Source: Acidobacteriota bacterium (lineage in GTDB: Bacteria > Acidobacteriota > Thermoanaerobaculia > Gp7-AA8 > JAHWKK01). From it: DNA of 64,000 nt. Position 1 is the stretch's first letter, and every line of letters begins with the position of its first letter. The notes under the pieces were generated by a model that was not told the DNA's origin, did no database searches, and was given only the letters and a program-made list of their open reading frames with translations. The DNA is taken from NCBI GenBank assembly GCA_019347945.1, contig JAHWKK010000013.1, positions 1 to 64,000 of the forward strand. The letters are read 5' to 3'. Position numbers and translations under genes: made by a program. This document shows positions 34,093-42,202 of the stretch, piece after piece.

Positions 34093-34611
34093 TCACTCCA
34101 TCCTGATTCGTCCGGACCTGCTGACCGTGACGGTGTAGATTGGCCTTGCGACGTCAAGATCGGTTCTCACCTGTAGAGTGCTCTCCACACTCGGCATCGA
34201 AACCGATCCGTTCGTTAGAAAGATGATGTCGAGATAGTCGTCGGTGTCGGCGCTGTCGGGGAACGTCGTGGTGCCGAAGTAGACCGTCTCGAACATCTCG
34301 GTCTGCCCGACTTCAGTCCACGCGATCCCGCCGTCCGCACTCGTGTCGTAGACCCCATCGAAAAGTCTGTAGGTCCGCTTGTCGGTGCCCGACTCGAAGG
34401 CAATTTTCGTCGGGTGATACTCCGAGATCGCCGTCTGCCGCGCCTCCCTCAAATCCATCACGAACTCTCTCGCGGCGTTCTTGACCCTCTGCCCGCGCAT
34501 GTATCCCACGAAATTTGGAATCGTTACCAGTGAGACGAGTCCGATGATCGCGACGACCACGAGCGCTTCTGCCAGCGTATATCCGGCCTGACCTCGGTTT
34601 GTTCTCTTCAT
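34093..34611 (-). CDS. FimT/GspH-like minor prepilin
   Basis: A 172-residue prepilin: leader TNRGQAG, mature start YTLAEALVVVAIIGLVSLVTIPNF with Glu+5, then the FimT/GspH pattern (VKNAAREFVMDLREARQTAISEYHPTKIAFE...) ending in TVTVSRSGRIRME, a typical GspH C-terminal strand. The ATG at 34611 has GGAGG at the expected distance and lies about 15 bases after the start site predicted from the sigma-54-like promoter. First gene of the structural prepilin operon. Confidence 0.87.
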   Translation of the reverse strand: MKRTNRGQAGYTLAEALVVVAIIGLVSLVTIPNFVGYMRGQRVKNAAREFVMDLREARQTAISEYHPTKIAFESGTDKRTYRLFDGVYDTSADGGIAWTEVGQTEMFETVYFGTTTFPDSADTDDYLDIIFLTNGSVSMPSVESTLQVRTDLDVARPIYTVTVSRSGRIRME

Positions 34612-34636
34612 CGGACCTCCTGGGCATCCCCCATAA

Positions 34637-34652
34637 CGCATTGGAGGTGCCA
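34637..34652 (-). promoter_or_regulatory. Sigma-54 (RpoN)-type promoter for the prepilin operon
   Basis: The minus strand reads TGGCACCTCCAATGCG. The GG and GC dinucleotides have exactly the spacing of the -24/-12 consensus (TGGCACG-N4-TTGCA), with 5 of 6 conserved bases in TGGCAC-N-type context and ATGC for TTGC. Transcription would begin near 34626, just ahead of the Shine-Dalgarno and ATG of the FimT-like gene. Confidence 0.65.
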
Positions 34653-34758
34653 CGCTCGATATTCATTAGCAAACGTCGGCAAAAGTGTGGGTTAGCTGAC
34701 CACTTTCTCATCGATCATCGGTTTTGGAGCCGAGCGCATTGTTACTAAATGTACCAAG

Positions 34759-36444
34759 TCAGCCGCCGAAATGCAGCGGGAACTCCATCAAAACCGATGT
34801 CCCCCCCTCCGGACGGGCTTCCACCCGGACGTCTCCCTGATGATGGAGAAGGATCTTCCTGGTCAGGGCCAGTCCCATCCCGGTTCCCGCTGGCTTGCTC
34901 GTCGCGAACGGAAGGAAAATCCTCGGGAGGAACTCCGGGTCGATTCCGGGCCCGTTATCGTCGATCTGCACCGACGGAACCGGATCCCGGACGACCTTCA
35001 CCCGCACCAGGGGCGAATCGGTCGATTCCACCGCTTCGGCCGCATTCCGGACGATATTCTCGATGGCGCTCGCGATGAGCACCCGGTCTCCGCGAACGCT
35101 CACTTCGGCGGCCTCGATCTCGACCGGTATCTCGACTTCGAGTCTGTCGACGACATTCCGGACGATCTCATCGAGGCGGACTTCCTCCATTTCCGGCTCG
35201 ATCGGCCTGGCAAATCGGAGGAGAGAAGCCACGGTGTCCGAGATTCTGGTTCCCTCCGACTCCGCTTCGACGATCCGACGCTCCCGATCCTCCTCGGAAC
35301 CACGCCGGGCCAGACGGAGGTAGCCGAGAAGAGTCGAGAGCGAGTTCCTCAGCTCGTGCGCGATTCCCGCCGAGATCTCACCGAGCGAAGCGAGCGCCTG
35401 AATGTCGTGCATCCGGCTTTCGAGACGTTTCACTTCGCTCAGGTCGCTGAACAGGGCGAGCATGCCGAGCGACTCACCGGTCTCGCTCCGCACGGGGACG
35501 GTGGTGAGTCCGATGGTGATCCCGGATGGAAGGAGCATCTCGTGCCGGGTCAGGGGCAGCTGTTCGAGATGGGAGCGCTCGAGCGTTCTCGCGAGAGCCG
35601 TATCGCCAAGCACATTCTTCAATGGGCGTGGCCCGTCGGTCGGCGATACGTCGAGGATCTCCTGTCCGGCGCGATTGATCCTGGTGACGTTCCCCTCACG
35701 ATCGATTGCGATGAATCCGGAGCTCAGATTGCGAGTGAGCAGATTCGTGAGCAGGTCGAGGTCGTCGGCCCGGATCCTTTCGGACTCGTGCAGGCGGCGA
35801 AGCTCTGTTTCCTGACGCTTGAGAGTTTCGATGGAGCTCCGAAAGGTCTCGACCAGAAATCGCTCGTCGGTCGTCGCGGAAGCGCGCTCTCCAAGGAGCG
35901 CGGAGTCCCTCAGCATCGTATCGATCGGGCGCGTGATTCGAGGCAGGAGCACCAGGAGGAGCACCAGACTGCCGATCGTTGCGGCAATCACGAGCCCGGC
36001 GATCCAGAAAAAGCGACGCCTGGCCTCGTCGAAAGGGGAGGAGTCGAAATAGAGAAGGAGCCGTCCGTGGGAGCTGCGCTGTTCCACGACCGCGAGGCCA
36101 GGTCCGGCGAGCCCTGATCTGATTGTGCCACGGCCACTTTCCAGCTCGACGGCGACCGTTCCCGACTGCGCCCGGATCGAGTCGAGAACCCGTCGCAGGC
36201 GGTCGGGCGAGGGCTCCGAGACCGCTTCGACCGAGCGTTGCGCGGCGAGAGCGATCGCCTGCTGCTGTCGATGACTCGCCGCTCCCACCTCTGCCATCGC
36301 CGTCTGCAACTGAAGAAGAAGGAAGAGGATGATGAAGATCAGAAACCCCGTCAGGGCCGCGATGAACCACCGGACATTCCGGCTGAAGCTCACCGGACCG
36401 ACCGTCCGCCTGGTTTTCTCCGTCGGAGCTCCGTTCTCGCTCAT
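34759..36444 (-). CDS. PilS-like sensor histidine kinase
   Basis: A 561-residue inner-membrane kinase. Two membrane helices (about 24-47 and 140-165) flank a periplasmic domain of ~95 residues. A HAMP-like segment (ITRPIDTMLRD), a PAS domain (SSGFIAIDREGNVTRINRAGQEILDVSP), a HisKA H-box (GEISAGIAHELRNSLSTLLGY, His in AHELRN) and a HATPase domain (ENIVRNAAEAV; DDNGPGID; GTGMGLALT) follow. The ATG overlaps the pilD stop by 4 bases, so it is co-transcribed with the prepilin peptidase, and the next operon starts with a sigma-54-type promoter. This fits a PilS role, but the NtrC-type regulator (PilR) is not adjacent in the window. Confidence 0.85.
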   Translation of the reverse strand: MSENGAPTEKTRRTVGPVSFSRNVRWFIAALTGFLIFIILFLLLQLQTAMAEVGAASHRQQQAIALAAQRSVEAVSEPSPDRLRRVLDSIRAQSGTVAVELESGRGTIRSGLAGPGLAVVEQRSSHGRLLLYFDSSPFDEARRRFFWIAGLVIAATIGSLVLLLVLLPRITRPIDTMLRDSALLGERASATTDERFLVETFRSSIETLKRQETELRRLHESERIRADDLDLLTNLLTRNLSSGFIAIDREGNVTRINRAGQEILDVSPTDGPRPLKNVLGDTALARTLERSHLEQLPLTRHEMLLPSGITIGLTTVPVRSETGESLGMLALFSDLSEVKRLESRMHDIQALASLGEISAGIAHELRNSLSTLLGYLRLARRGSEEDRERRIVEAESEGTRISDTVASLLRFARPIEPEMEEVRLDEIVRNVVDRLEVEIPVEIEAAEVSVRGDRVLIASAIENIVRNAAEAVESTDSPLVRVKVVRDPVPSVQIDDNGPGIDPEFLPRIFLPFATSKPAGTGMGLALTRKILLHHQGDVRVEARPEGGTSVLMEFPLHFGG

Positions 36445-37232
36445 AGGAAGAGGATGTCGTAGATCTCCGGACCGAAAAAGATGACCCCTAGAAATGCCAG
36501 TCCGAGAAACGGGCCGAAGGGGAGCGCCACGCGCAACCCCTGCCGCTGACTCAACCCGAGGCTGATGCCGAACACCGCGCCGAGGATCGAGGCGATGAAG
36601 ATCACCGGGACGATTGCCTTCCATCCCGATACGGCACCGATCATCGCCAGCATCTTGATGTCTCCGCGACCCATGCCCTCCGTTCTCCGCAGCAGCCAGT
36701 AGACCAGCGAGATCAGGATGAGGATGCCGGCGCCGACCGCGGCTCCGATGAGCGAATCATTCAAAGAGGTCGACAGCAGCAGGCGCGAATGGAACCGGCC
36801 GATCTCGAGCGCGCCGATGAACAGCCCGATGATGAACCCCGGGAAGGTCAGTGCATTCGGAAGGAGCTGGGTATCGAGATCGATGAAGATCAGAGCGATC
36901 ACGATCGCGAGGATTGCGGCGAGCATGAGGCCCGGTACGGTCGCTCCCGCGAACAGATACGCGGCGACGAACGCGGCTCCGGTCGCAATCTCGACGAGCG
37001 GATAACGGATCGAGATCGCAGCTCCGCACGCCCTGCACTTTCCGCCGAGAATGATCCAGCTCAGAACCGGCAGATTGTCGTACCAATGAATGCGCTGCCC
37101 GCAACCGGGGCATCGGCTCGGGGGAGCATTCAGCGACTCACCGATCGGAAGCCGGTGGATGACGACGTTGAGAAAGCTTCCGATGATCAATCCGAGTACG
37201 AACGCTGCGCCGATGAAAATCGACCTCTCCAC
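36441..37232 (-). CDS. pilD: Prepilin peptidase / N-methyltransferase PilD
   Basis: A 263-residue membrane aspartyl protease (A24A family) that cuts the leader of prepilins after Gly and methylates the new N-terminus. It has the cytoplasmic zinc-binding tetracysteine loop (CPGCGQ...CRACGA, about 42-72) and two catalytic Asp residues, in FIDLDTQLLPNALT and GRGDIKMLAMIGA. A GTG start at 37232 is likely, though the Shine-Dalgarno is weak. It lies 50 bases after tRNA-Ala on the same strand. It would process all seven prepilin-like proteins encoded between 18.6 and 34.6 kb. Confidence 0.92.
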   Translation of the reverse strand: MERSIFIGAAFVLGLIIGSFLNVVIHRLPIGESLNAPPSRCPGCGQRIHWYDNLPVLSWIILGGKCRACGAAISIRYPLVEIATGAAFVAAYLFAGATVPGLMLAAILAIVIALIFIDLDTQLLPNALTFPGFIIGLFIGALEIGRFHSRLLLSTSLNDSLIGAAVGAGILILISLVYWLLRRTEGMGRGDIKMLAMIGAVSGWKAIVPVIFIASILGAVFGISLGLSQRQGLRVALPFGPFLGLAFLGVIFFGPEIYDILFL

Positions 37233-37282
37233 GGAGTGGATTGTTGCACACGGTCAGCAGGCGGGAGTGGCATCGCGAGGGC

Positions 37283-37358
37283 TGGTGGAGCCGATGGGGA
37301 TCGAACCCACGACCTCCTGAATGCCATTCAGGCGCTCTCCCAGCTGAGCTACGGCCCC
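37283..37358 (-). tRNA. tRNA-Ala(GGC)
   Basis: Folds as a standard cloverleaf on the minus strand: acceptor GGGGCCG paired with CGGCTCC, a D-arm with AGCTCAGCTGGGAGAGC, anticodon stem CCTGA/TCAGG with loop ATGGCAT (anticodon GGC, plus-strand bases 37323-37325), a T-arm with GGGTTCGATCCC, discriminator A and an encoded CCA (37283-37285). Confidence 0.97.
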
Positions 37359-37460
37359 ACACGCGACGCTGCGACCGGTCACTAACCCGGCACAACGCAG
37401 TGAAATTTCTGGGCGACGGGGATTTCGTGGCCCTCCATATGTGTCACGATCATCGTAACG

Positions 37461-38222
37461 ATGTTTGCGGATTCACTCATCGAATCGACCAGCAGGCGAA
37501 GGCCGGCCGGCTCGGTCGCGACCACCGGCCTCTCCATCGGTCTCCACGCGGCCATTCTTGGAGCCCTGATCGCAGCCGGACTCTCGGCTCGTGAGGCGGA
37601 GAAGCCGATGGAACCGATTCGCGCATATCTCGTCGGTTCCGAACCGGCTCCTCCACCGCCCCCGCCTCCGCCCCCGGCGGCGGTCGAGTCGAGGCCGGAA
37701 ACGGTGGTCCGTGAACGCGTGCCCGTCGACACGAGCTTCGTGCAGCCGACCGAGATCCCGGAAACCATCCCCGAGACCGAGCTCGTCCCGACCGAGACCA
37801 CCGATCCGGCGGGGGTGCCGGGAGGCGTCGACGGCGGAGTCGAGGGAGGCATCGTCGGGGGAGTCGTCGGCGGGATCATCGGTGGGGAGATTGGAGGCGT
37901 CCTCGGCGGCGTTCCGGGCGGGCGGGGCGAAGGTCCCTACAGGCCGGGCAACGACGTCTCGGCGCCTGTGGCGATCTACAAAGTCGACCCTCCATACACC
38001 GAGGAGGCGAGGAAGGCCCGCGTTCAGGGAATCGTCATTCTCGAGGCCGTGGTGGACGTCGAAGGAAACGTCACCGATATCGAAGTTCTCAAGCCGCTGC
38101 AATACGGTCTGGACGAGACGGCCGTCGAAGCTCTGAGACAATGGAAATACGAACCTGGTAAGAAGGATGGTCAACCCGTCCCGGTTCTGATGACGGTGAG
38201 CGTCAGCTTCCGTCTCCAATAA
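37461..38222 (+). CDS. tonB: TonB-family energy transducer with Gly-Gly repeat linker
   Basis: A 253-residue periplasm-spanning protein. One N-terminal membrane helix (GLSIGLHAAILGALIAAGL, preceded by ATTG) is followed by a Pro-rich stretch with ten consecutive prolines, then a glycine repeat (GGVDGGVEGGIVGGVVGGIIGG..., about 120-153) and a C-terminal TonB domain (YKVDPPYTEEARKARVQGIVILEAVVDVEGNVTDIEVLKPL...LDETAVEALRQWKYEP). It leads an operon with exbB and two exbD genes. It transfers proton-motive energy to receptors such as the one at 13852. Confidence 0.92.
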   Translation: MFADSLIESTSRRRPAGSVATTGLSIGLHAAILGALIAAGLSAREAEKPMEPIRAYLVGSEPAPPPPPPPPPAAVESRPETVVRERVPVDTSFVQPTEIPETIPETELVPTETTDPAGVPGGVDGGVEGGIVGGVVGGIIGGEIGGVLGGVPGGRGEGPYRPGNDVSAPVAIYKVDPPYTEEARKARVQGIVILEAVVDVEGNVTDIEVLKPLQYGLDETAVEALRQWKYEPGKKDGQPVPVLMTVSVSFRLQ

Positions 38223-38244
38223 AAGCGAGGAGTACACAAAACCA

Positions 38245-38970
38245 ATGCAGGAAGCATTCGCTTTATCGACAATCTGGGAGACCATGGGGTGGACGGTACG
38301 CGGCGTCGTGCTCGTGCTCTTCCTCATGTCCGTCTGGTCGCTCGGTCTTTCGATCGAGAGATACATGAGGCTCAGGAAGGCGCGGGCTCAGTCGCTCCGG
38401 CTGGTCGACAGGATCGGCAAACTGCTCGATTCCCGCAGACTTGCCGACGCGGAATCCGAGGCGCGGAGAAGCGACTACGACAAGAGTCATCTGGCGAAAA
38501 TCGTCGCGGCGGGGATCGCCCGCTACCTGGAGCTCAGGGGTACCGATCGGGAGGAATTGAACCCGGCGGGGGCTGCCCGGCGGGCGATGGCGCGGGAGCA
38601 GGCTTCGATCAATGCCGACTTCCGCCGCGGACTGACCAGCCTGGCCACCATCGCGACGACCGCTCCGTTCGTCGGACTTTTCGGAACCGTCGTCGGGATC
38701 ATCAACGCGTTTCGCGGCATGCACGCAACAGGATCGGGGGGGCTCGGTGCGGTCTCGGGCGGCATTGCCGAAGCGCTCGTAGCCACGGCCTTCGGGCTCT
38801 TCGTCGCGATTCCCGCCGTGTGGCTGTACAACTATTTCATCGGACGGATCGACCGGTTCGAGGCTGAGATGGACAACACTTCCTCCGAGATGGTGGACGT
38901 TTTCGTGGAGGACAACGCTCGCACCGAAAGGCCGCACGCGGTCGACGGAACCCGGGAGACGGCCGGCTGA
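38245..38970 (+). CDS. exbB: ExbB/TolQ/MotA-type proton channel subunit
   Basis: A 241-residue membrane protein: first helix VRGVVLVLFLMSVWSLGLSIE, a large cytoplasmic loop, and the two MotA/ExbB helices (LATIATTAPFVGLFGTVVGIINAF and AEALVATAFGLFVAIPAVWLYNYF) lining the channel. The APFVGLFGTVVGI stretch is the family signature. GAGGAG lies upstream of the ATG, and the stop overlaps the next start (TGATG). Confidence 0.94.
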   Translation: MQEAFALSTIWETMGWTVRGVVLVLFLMSVWSLGLSIERYMRLRKARAQSLRLVDRIGKLLDSRRLADAESEARRSDYDKSHLAKIVAAGIARYLELRGTDREELNPAGAARRAMAREQASINADFRRGLTSLATIATTAPFVGLFGTVVGIINAFRGMHATGSGGLGAVSGGIAEALVATAFGLFVAIPAVWLYNYFIGRIDRFEAEMDNTSSEMVDVFVEDNARTERPHAVDGTRETAG

Positions 38971-39386
38971 TGGCATTCAGCTCCGGATCGGGTAACGGCG
39001 TCCGAGGTGACATCAACGTCACTCCTCTGGTGGATGTCGTGCTCGTTCTGCTGATCATCTTCATGGTGGTCACGCCGATGCTCCAGCAGGGAGTCGAGGT
39101 CCAGCTGCCCGCCGGCCCGCACGCGGATCGGAAACCGGGAGAAGAGGACGACCTCGTCGTCTCGATCAAGCAGGATGGAACGGTCTTCGTCGGACAGAGC
39201 TGGATCGCCGATGCCGATCTCGCCGGGTTTCTCGGCGAGAAGAAGGGTTACGGGGATCCGACCGTGATGCTCAAGGCCGACGCGAGAATCGAGTTCCGTC
39301 GCGTCCGCGAAGTCATGAAGGCAATCAACGAAGCAGGGCTGAACAGAGTGGCCGTCCTGACCGAGCAGCGGAGTGGAATCGAATGA
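38970..39386 (+). CDS. exbD: ExbD/TolR biopolymer transport protein (first copy)
   Basis: A 138-residue single-pass protein. The membrane helix with the proton-carrying Asp is seen in DINVTPLVDVVLVLLIIFMVVTPML (Asp in PLVD); a periplasmic ExbD domain ends in EFRRVREVMKAINEAGLNRVAVLTEQ. It overlaps exbB by one base and the second exbD by four. Confidence 0.94.
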   Translation: MAFSSGSGNGVRGDINVTPLVDVVLVLLIIFMVVTPMLQQGVEVQLPAGPHADRKPGEEDDLVVSIKQDGTVFVGQSWIADADLAGFLGEKKGYGDPTVMLKADARIEFRRVREVMKAINEAGLNRVAVLTEQRSGIE

Positions 39387-39862
39387 GGATACTCAGTGAA
39401 TTCGAGCACGACGACGATCCCTCCCCCCGAAGAGGGCGAACTGCTCCTCAGGGCGAGATCAACGTCACTCCACTGGTGGACGTCGTGCTCGTTCTGCTGA
39501 TCATCTTCATGGTCCTGACGCCCGCTCTTCAGATGGGGATCGACGTCGAGATCCCGCCGAAGGTCGAAGTCGAGAATCCCGAGATGGTCCCCGACGAAGA
39601 ACAGCTCGTCGTCCGCGTTGCCGCTGATGGGTGGTGGCTCAACAGGACGTCGTTCGCGACGCGCAACGAGCTTCGGGACGCGCTCGCGCCCATCCTCGCT
39701 TCACGCGAAGAGTCGGAACGGGTGGTGTTTTTCGATTCGGCCGACGAGCTTGCATTCGAGCGGGCTGTCGAAGGACTCGATGTCGCCAGGGCGGCGGGTG
39801 CGACGCGGATCGGATTCCTCACCGAGCCCGTCGGGAATCGGCCAGCAGCCGGGAGCCCGTAA
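39383..39862 (+). CDS. exbD: ExbD/TolR biopolymer transport protein (second copy)
   Basis: A 159-residue paralogue of the preceding gene: GEINVTPLVDVVLVLLIIFMVLTPALQ keeps the channel Asp, and FERAVEGLDVARAAGATRIGFLTEP is the periplasmic end. Paired exbD genes are common in several phyla and may form a heterodimer. It starts on an ATGA overlap. Confidence 0.93.
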   Translation: MRILSEFEHDDDPSPRRGRTAPQGEINVTPLVDVVLVLLIIFMVLTPALQMGIDVEIPPKVEVENPEMVPDEEQLVVRVAADGWWLNRTSFATRNELRDALAPILASREESERVVFFDSADELAFERAVEGLDVARAAGATRIGFLTEPVGNRPAAGSP

Positions 39863-39901
39863 GCGCCCGCTGTCGCGTCGCAGAATGGATCGGAATCCTC
39901 G

Positions 39902-39916
39902 CCGCGGAATCCGCGG
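39902..39916 (+). other. GC-rich hairpin after exbD
   Basis: CCGCGG-AAT-CCGCGG forms a short perfect hairpin between exbD and tRNA-Sec, followed by a weakly T-rich stretch (TCGTTTCTTCT). It may act as a terminator for the tonB operon. Confidence 0.35.
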
Positions 39917-39950
39917 GGGTCCGAATCGTTTCTTCTCCGTGCCCGGATAC

Positions 39951-40048
39951 GGAGGCGAATGGGGTCTGGCGGCCCCCGCGGTCTTCAAAACCGTTGCGTC
40001 GGCGCGAAGGCGTCGATGGGTTGGTTCGATTCCGACACGCCTCCGCCA
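39951..40048 (+). tRNA. selC: tRNA-Sec(TCA), selenocysteine
   Basis: A 98-base tRNA with GGAGGCG paired to CGCCTCC, a long extra arm (GCGTCGGCGCGAAGGCGTC region), an anticodon loop CTTCAAA giving anticodon TCA (39985-39987), a T-arm with GGTTCGATTCC, discriminator G and an encoded CCA. The length, the large variable arm and the TCA anticodon together identify selC. The convergent reductase gene ends 3 bases after it. Confidence 0.95.
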
Positions 40049-40050
40049 TT

Positions 40051-40788
40051 TCACCTGAATTGAGGGTTCGGATGGCCGAAGTCGCAGCCCTCATCCCAGA
40101 GCTCCGGCTGGTTGCCGTGGGCGGGGACGCCGCCGGCATCCGAGAGCATTCTCGCCATGTGCATCAGGTTCCAGCTCATGAACGTCGTGTTCCTCTGGGT
40201 GAAATCGTTCTCCGGTCCGCCGGAGCCGTCATCGAGGTAAGACGGACCCGGGCCCGCCTCGCCAATCCAGCCGGCGTCGGCCTGCGGGGGGATGAGATAT
40301 CCGAGATGCTGGAGTGCGTAGAGGATGCTCTGACTGCAGTGCTTGATGCCGTCCTCGTTTCCCGTGACGATGCAGCCGCCGACCCGGCCGTAATAGATGT
40401 ACTGCCCCTTCTCATTGGTTCGCGCCGATTCCGCGTAGAGTCGCTCGACCAGGCGACTGCAGACCGAAGAACGCTCGCCGAGCCAGATGGGCGTTCCGAT
40501 CACCAGAATCTGGGCGGACATCACGCGCTCGCGCAGCTTCGGCCAGGCATCGTCGGGCCATCCATCGCCGGTCATGTCCGGCTGGACGCCCGGCGCGACC
40601 GGGAAGTCGACAGCTCGGATGTAGTCGACCGTAACGCCCGCCTTCTCCATGATTTTCATCGAGACCCGCATCAATCCTTCGGTGTGAGACTGACGCGGAG
40701 ATTTCTTGAGAGTGCAGTTGACGAAGAGCGCTCGCAAATCGCTGAAATCGGTTTCGATGGTCGGGCAGGGCTGCGGTCCTTTGTCCAT
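40051..40788 (-). CDS. NAD(P)H-dependent FMN reductase / flavodoxin-fold oxidoreductase
   Basis: A 245-residue protein of the FMN_red/flavodoxin-like fold. The phosphate-binding loop region is LRALFVNCTLKKSPRQSHTEGLM, and the FMN-contacting GTPIWLGERSSVCSRLVERL and GGCIVTGNEDGIKHCSQSILYALQHLG follow. It is probably a soluble quinone or azo-type reductase; the donor and acceptor are unknown. The ATG at 40788 has GGAGG 7 bases upstream; the open frame before it lacks sense. Its stop abuts tRNA-Sec. Confidence 0.82.
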   Translation of the reverse strand: MDKGPQPCPTIETDFSDLRALFVNCTLKKSPRQSHTEGLMRVSMKIMEKAGVTVDYIRAVDFPVAPGVQPDMTGDGWPDDAWPKLRERVMSAQILVIGTPIWLGERSSVCSRLVERLYAESARTNEKGQYIYYGRVGGCIVTGNEDGIKHCSQSILYALQHLGYLIPPQADAGWIGEAGPGPSYLDDGSGGPENDFTQRNTTFMSWNLMHMARMLSDAGGVPAHGNQPELWDEGCDFGHPNPQFR

Positions 40789-40912
40789 CGGTGGCCTCCT
40801 TCCTTCAATTGGCTGAAGGCAGTGTACGTCCGACGGCAGCACGGCCGCTTGCGAAGCGGCGGACCACTGTAGCGCCGGTTGGCGGGGTGAGTCGGACCCC
40901 TGCCGGAGTCGC

Positions 40913-42142
40913 TCAGGCGCGGGGGTCCGAGAACTCCACGACCGTTCCCTGCTCGATGGAGTCGGCAAGCGTTGCGGCGTCCCAGTTCGTCAGCCGGATG
41001 CAGCCGTGCGACGAGGTGTATCCGATCGTCGAAGGTGCCGCGGTCCCGTGGATTCCGTAGTTCTCTTTGCTGAGCTCCATCCAGACGATCCCGACTGGAG
41101 AGTTCGGGCCGGCGGGGAAAATCGCGGTCGGCTCATGATCGGGAACCTCGTGAAAGAGCTCGGGCTGATAGTGGTACGTCGGATCATGCGCGATTCCGAC
41201 GACTTCCAGCGTCTCGGAAGGGGAGGGGTCGAACTGTGAGCCGACGGTCACAGGTGCATGAAAGACGATATTGCCCGATTCGTCGAGCCCGTGGAGGTAC
41301 TGACCGCGGACCGAGATGTTGATCCTGGCGACATTCACGGGCTGATTCGATCCGGCGTTGGGAACGTACAGCGGCTGGCCTGCCGAAAGGTTTTCGAGAT
41401 TGGCGTCCGGATTCAGGGTTCGGAGGAACTCTTCGGTGGTCTGAAACTTTTCGGCGATCCCCTCGAGATGACTCTCATAGCAGAGGCAGTCGAACTCGGC
41501 CTTGCCGTACGGATCCTCCGGGATGCTCACGGTCTTCTTTGCCAGATCGGAGCTGCTGATGTTGTAGCGGGAGATCGGATTGACGTTTCCCGAGTGCTCG
41601 ACGAGCTTTCGGAACGTCGGTTCATCGATCGTTCCCGTAGGTTCGATCCCGTTCTCACTCTGAAACCACCACGCAGCAACAGCGGTGTTTTTTCCCCATT
41701 TTCCGTCGATGACGCCCGGAGAGAATCCCGCGCGGTCGAGCAGAAGCTGGGCCCTGAGGACCGAAGGCCCGGAGACATCGCCCTCGATCGGGACGCGGAC
41801 GGGCATGTTGGTGAGCTGGCTGGGATCGAGGTCGTCGAACGACTCCGCGGCCGCGCCCCCGGGTGCGAACCTCACCGCGGCGGCCTGTTCCGCGTACTGA
41901 CCCCGCCGGGCCTCGCGTGCGCGTCGACGGTTGAAGGATTCGACGTTTCTCCATTCCGTCGAGCGGCGCTGGCGCTCGATCTCTTCCGGGCTCGGATCCT
42001 CACCGAGATAGGTAGAGACCGACGTCGACTCCCTCGGATCGGTGGCGGTCGTTGCAGGGGCCGTCTCCTCCTGTTCCCCGCCACAGGCGAACAGCGTGAT
42101 TGCGATGGTTGCGATGGCTGAGTGAACCAGTGCTCTCGTCAT
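40913..42142 (-). CDS. L,D-transpeptidase with peptidoglycan-binding and LysM-like domains
   Basis: A 409-residue cell-wall enzyme of the YkuD family, forming 3-3 crosslinks or attaching proteins to peptidoglycan. A lipoprotein signal (AIATIAITLFACGG) is followed by a charged region, a PG_binding_1 domain (VLRAQLLLDRAGFSPGVIDGKWGKNTAVAAWWFQ), a LysM-like segment (EGIAEKFQTTEEFLRTLNPD...GQPLYVPN) and the YkuD domain with catalytic Cys in SHGCIRLTN. It diverges from punA with only 60 bases between starts. The reading frame is open upstream, but that part lies antisense to punA. Confidence 0.88.
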   Translation of the reverse strand: MTRALVHSAIATIAITLFACGGEQEETAPATTATDPRESTSVSTYLGEDPSPEEIERQRRSTEWRNVESFNRRRAREARRGQYAEQAAAVRFAPGGAAAESFDDLDPSQLTNMPVRVPIEGDVSGPSVLRAQLLLDRAGFSPGVIDGKWGKNTAVAAWWFQSENGIEPTGTIDEPTFRKLVEHSGNVNPISRYNISSSDLAKKTVSIPEDPYGKAEFDCLCYESHLEGIAEKFQTTEEFLRTLNPDANLENLSAGQPLYVPNAGSNQPVNVARINISVRGQYLHGLDESGNIVFHAPVTVGSQFDPSPSETLEVVGIAHDPTYHYQPELFHEVPDHEPTAIFPAGPNSPVGIVWMELSKENYGIHGTAAPSTIGYTSSHGCIRLTNWDAATLADSIEQGTVVEFSDPRA

Positions 42143-42165
42143 GAACGGGCACTGAAGCAATGTTT

Positions 42166-42196
42166 TTGCCGGGTGGCTGGCAACGGCACATATAAT
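42166..42196 (+). promoter_or_regulatory. Promoter of punA, predicting a leaderless transcript
   Basis: TTGCCG (42166-42171) and a consensus TATAAT (42191-42196), 19 bases apart. The ATG is at 42203, 7 bases after the -10 box, where transcription is expected to begin; no Shine-Dalgarno is present. Confidence 0.6.
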
Positions 42197-42202
42197 CCGC
42201 GG

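Noticed and set aside
40051-40788. Selenoprotein gene next to tRNA-Sec
   Set aside because: No in-frame TGA is followed by a conserved continuation or a hairpin; the TGA-type stop simply ends the family domain.
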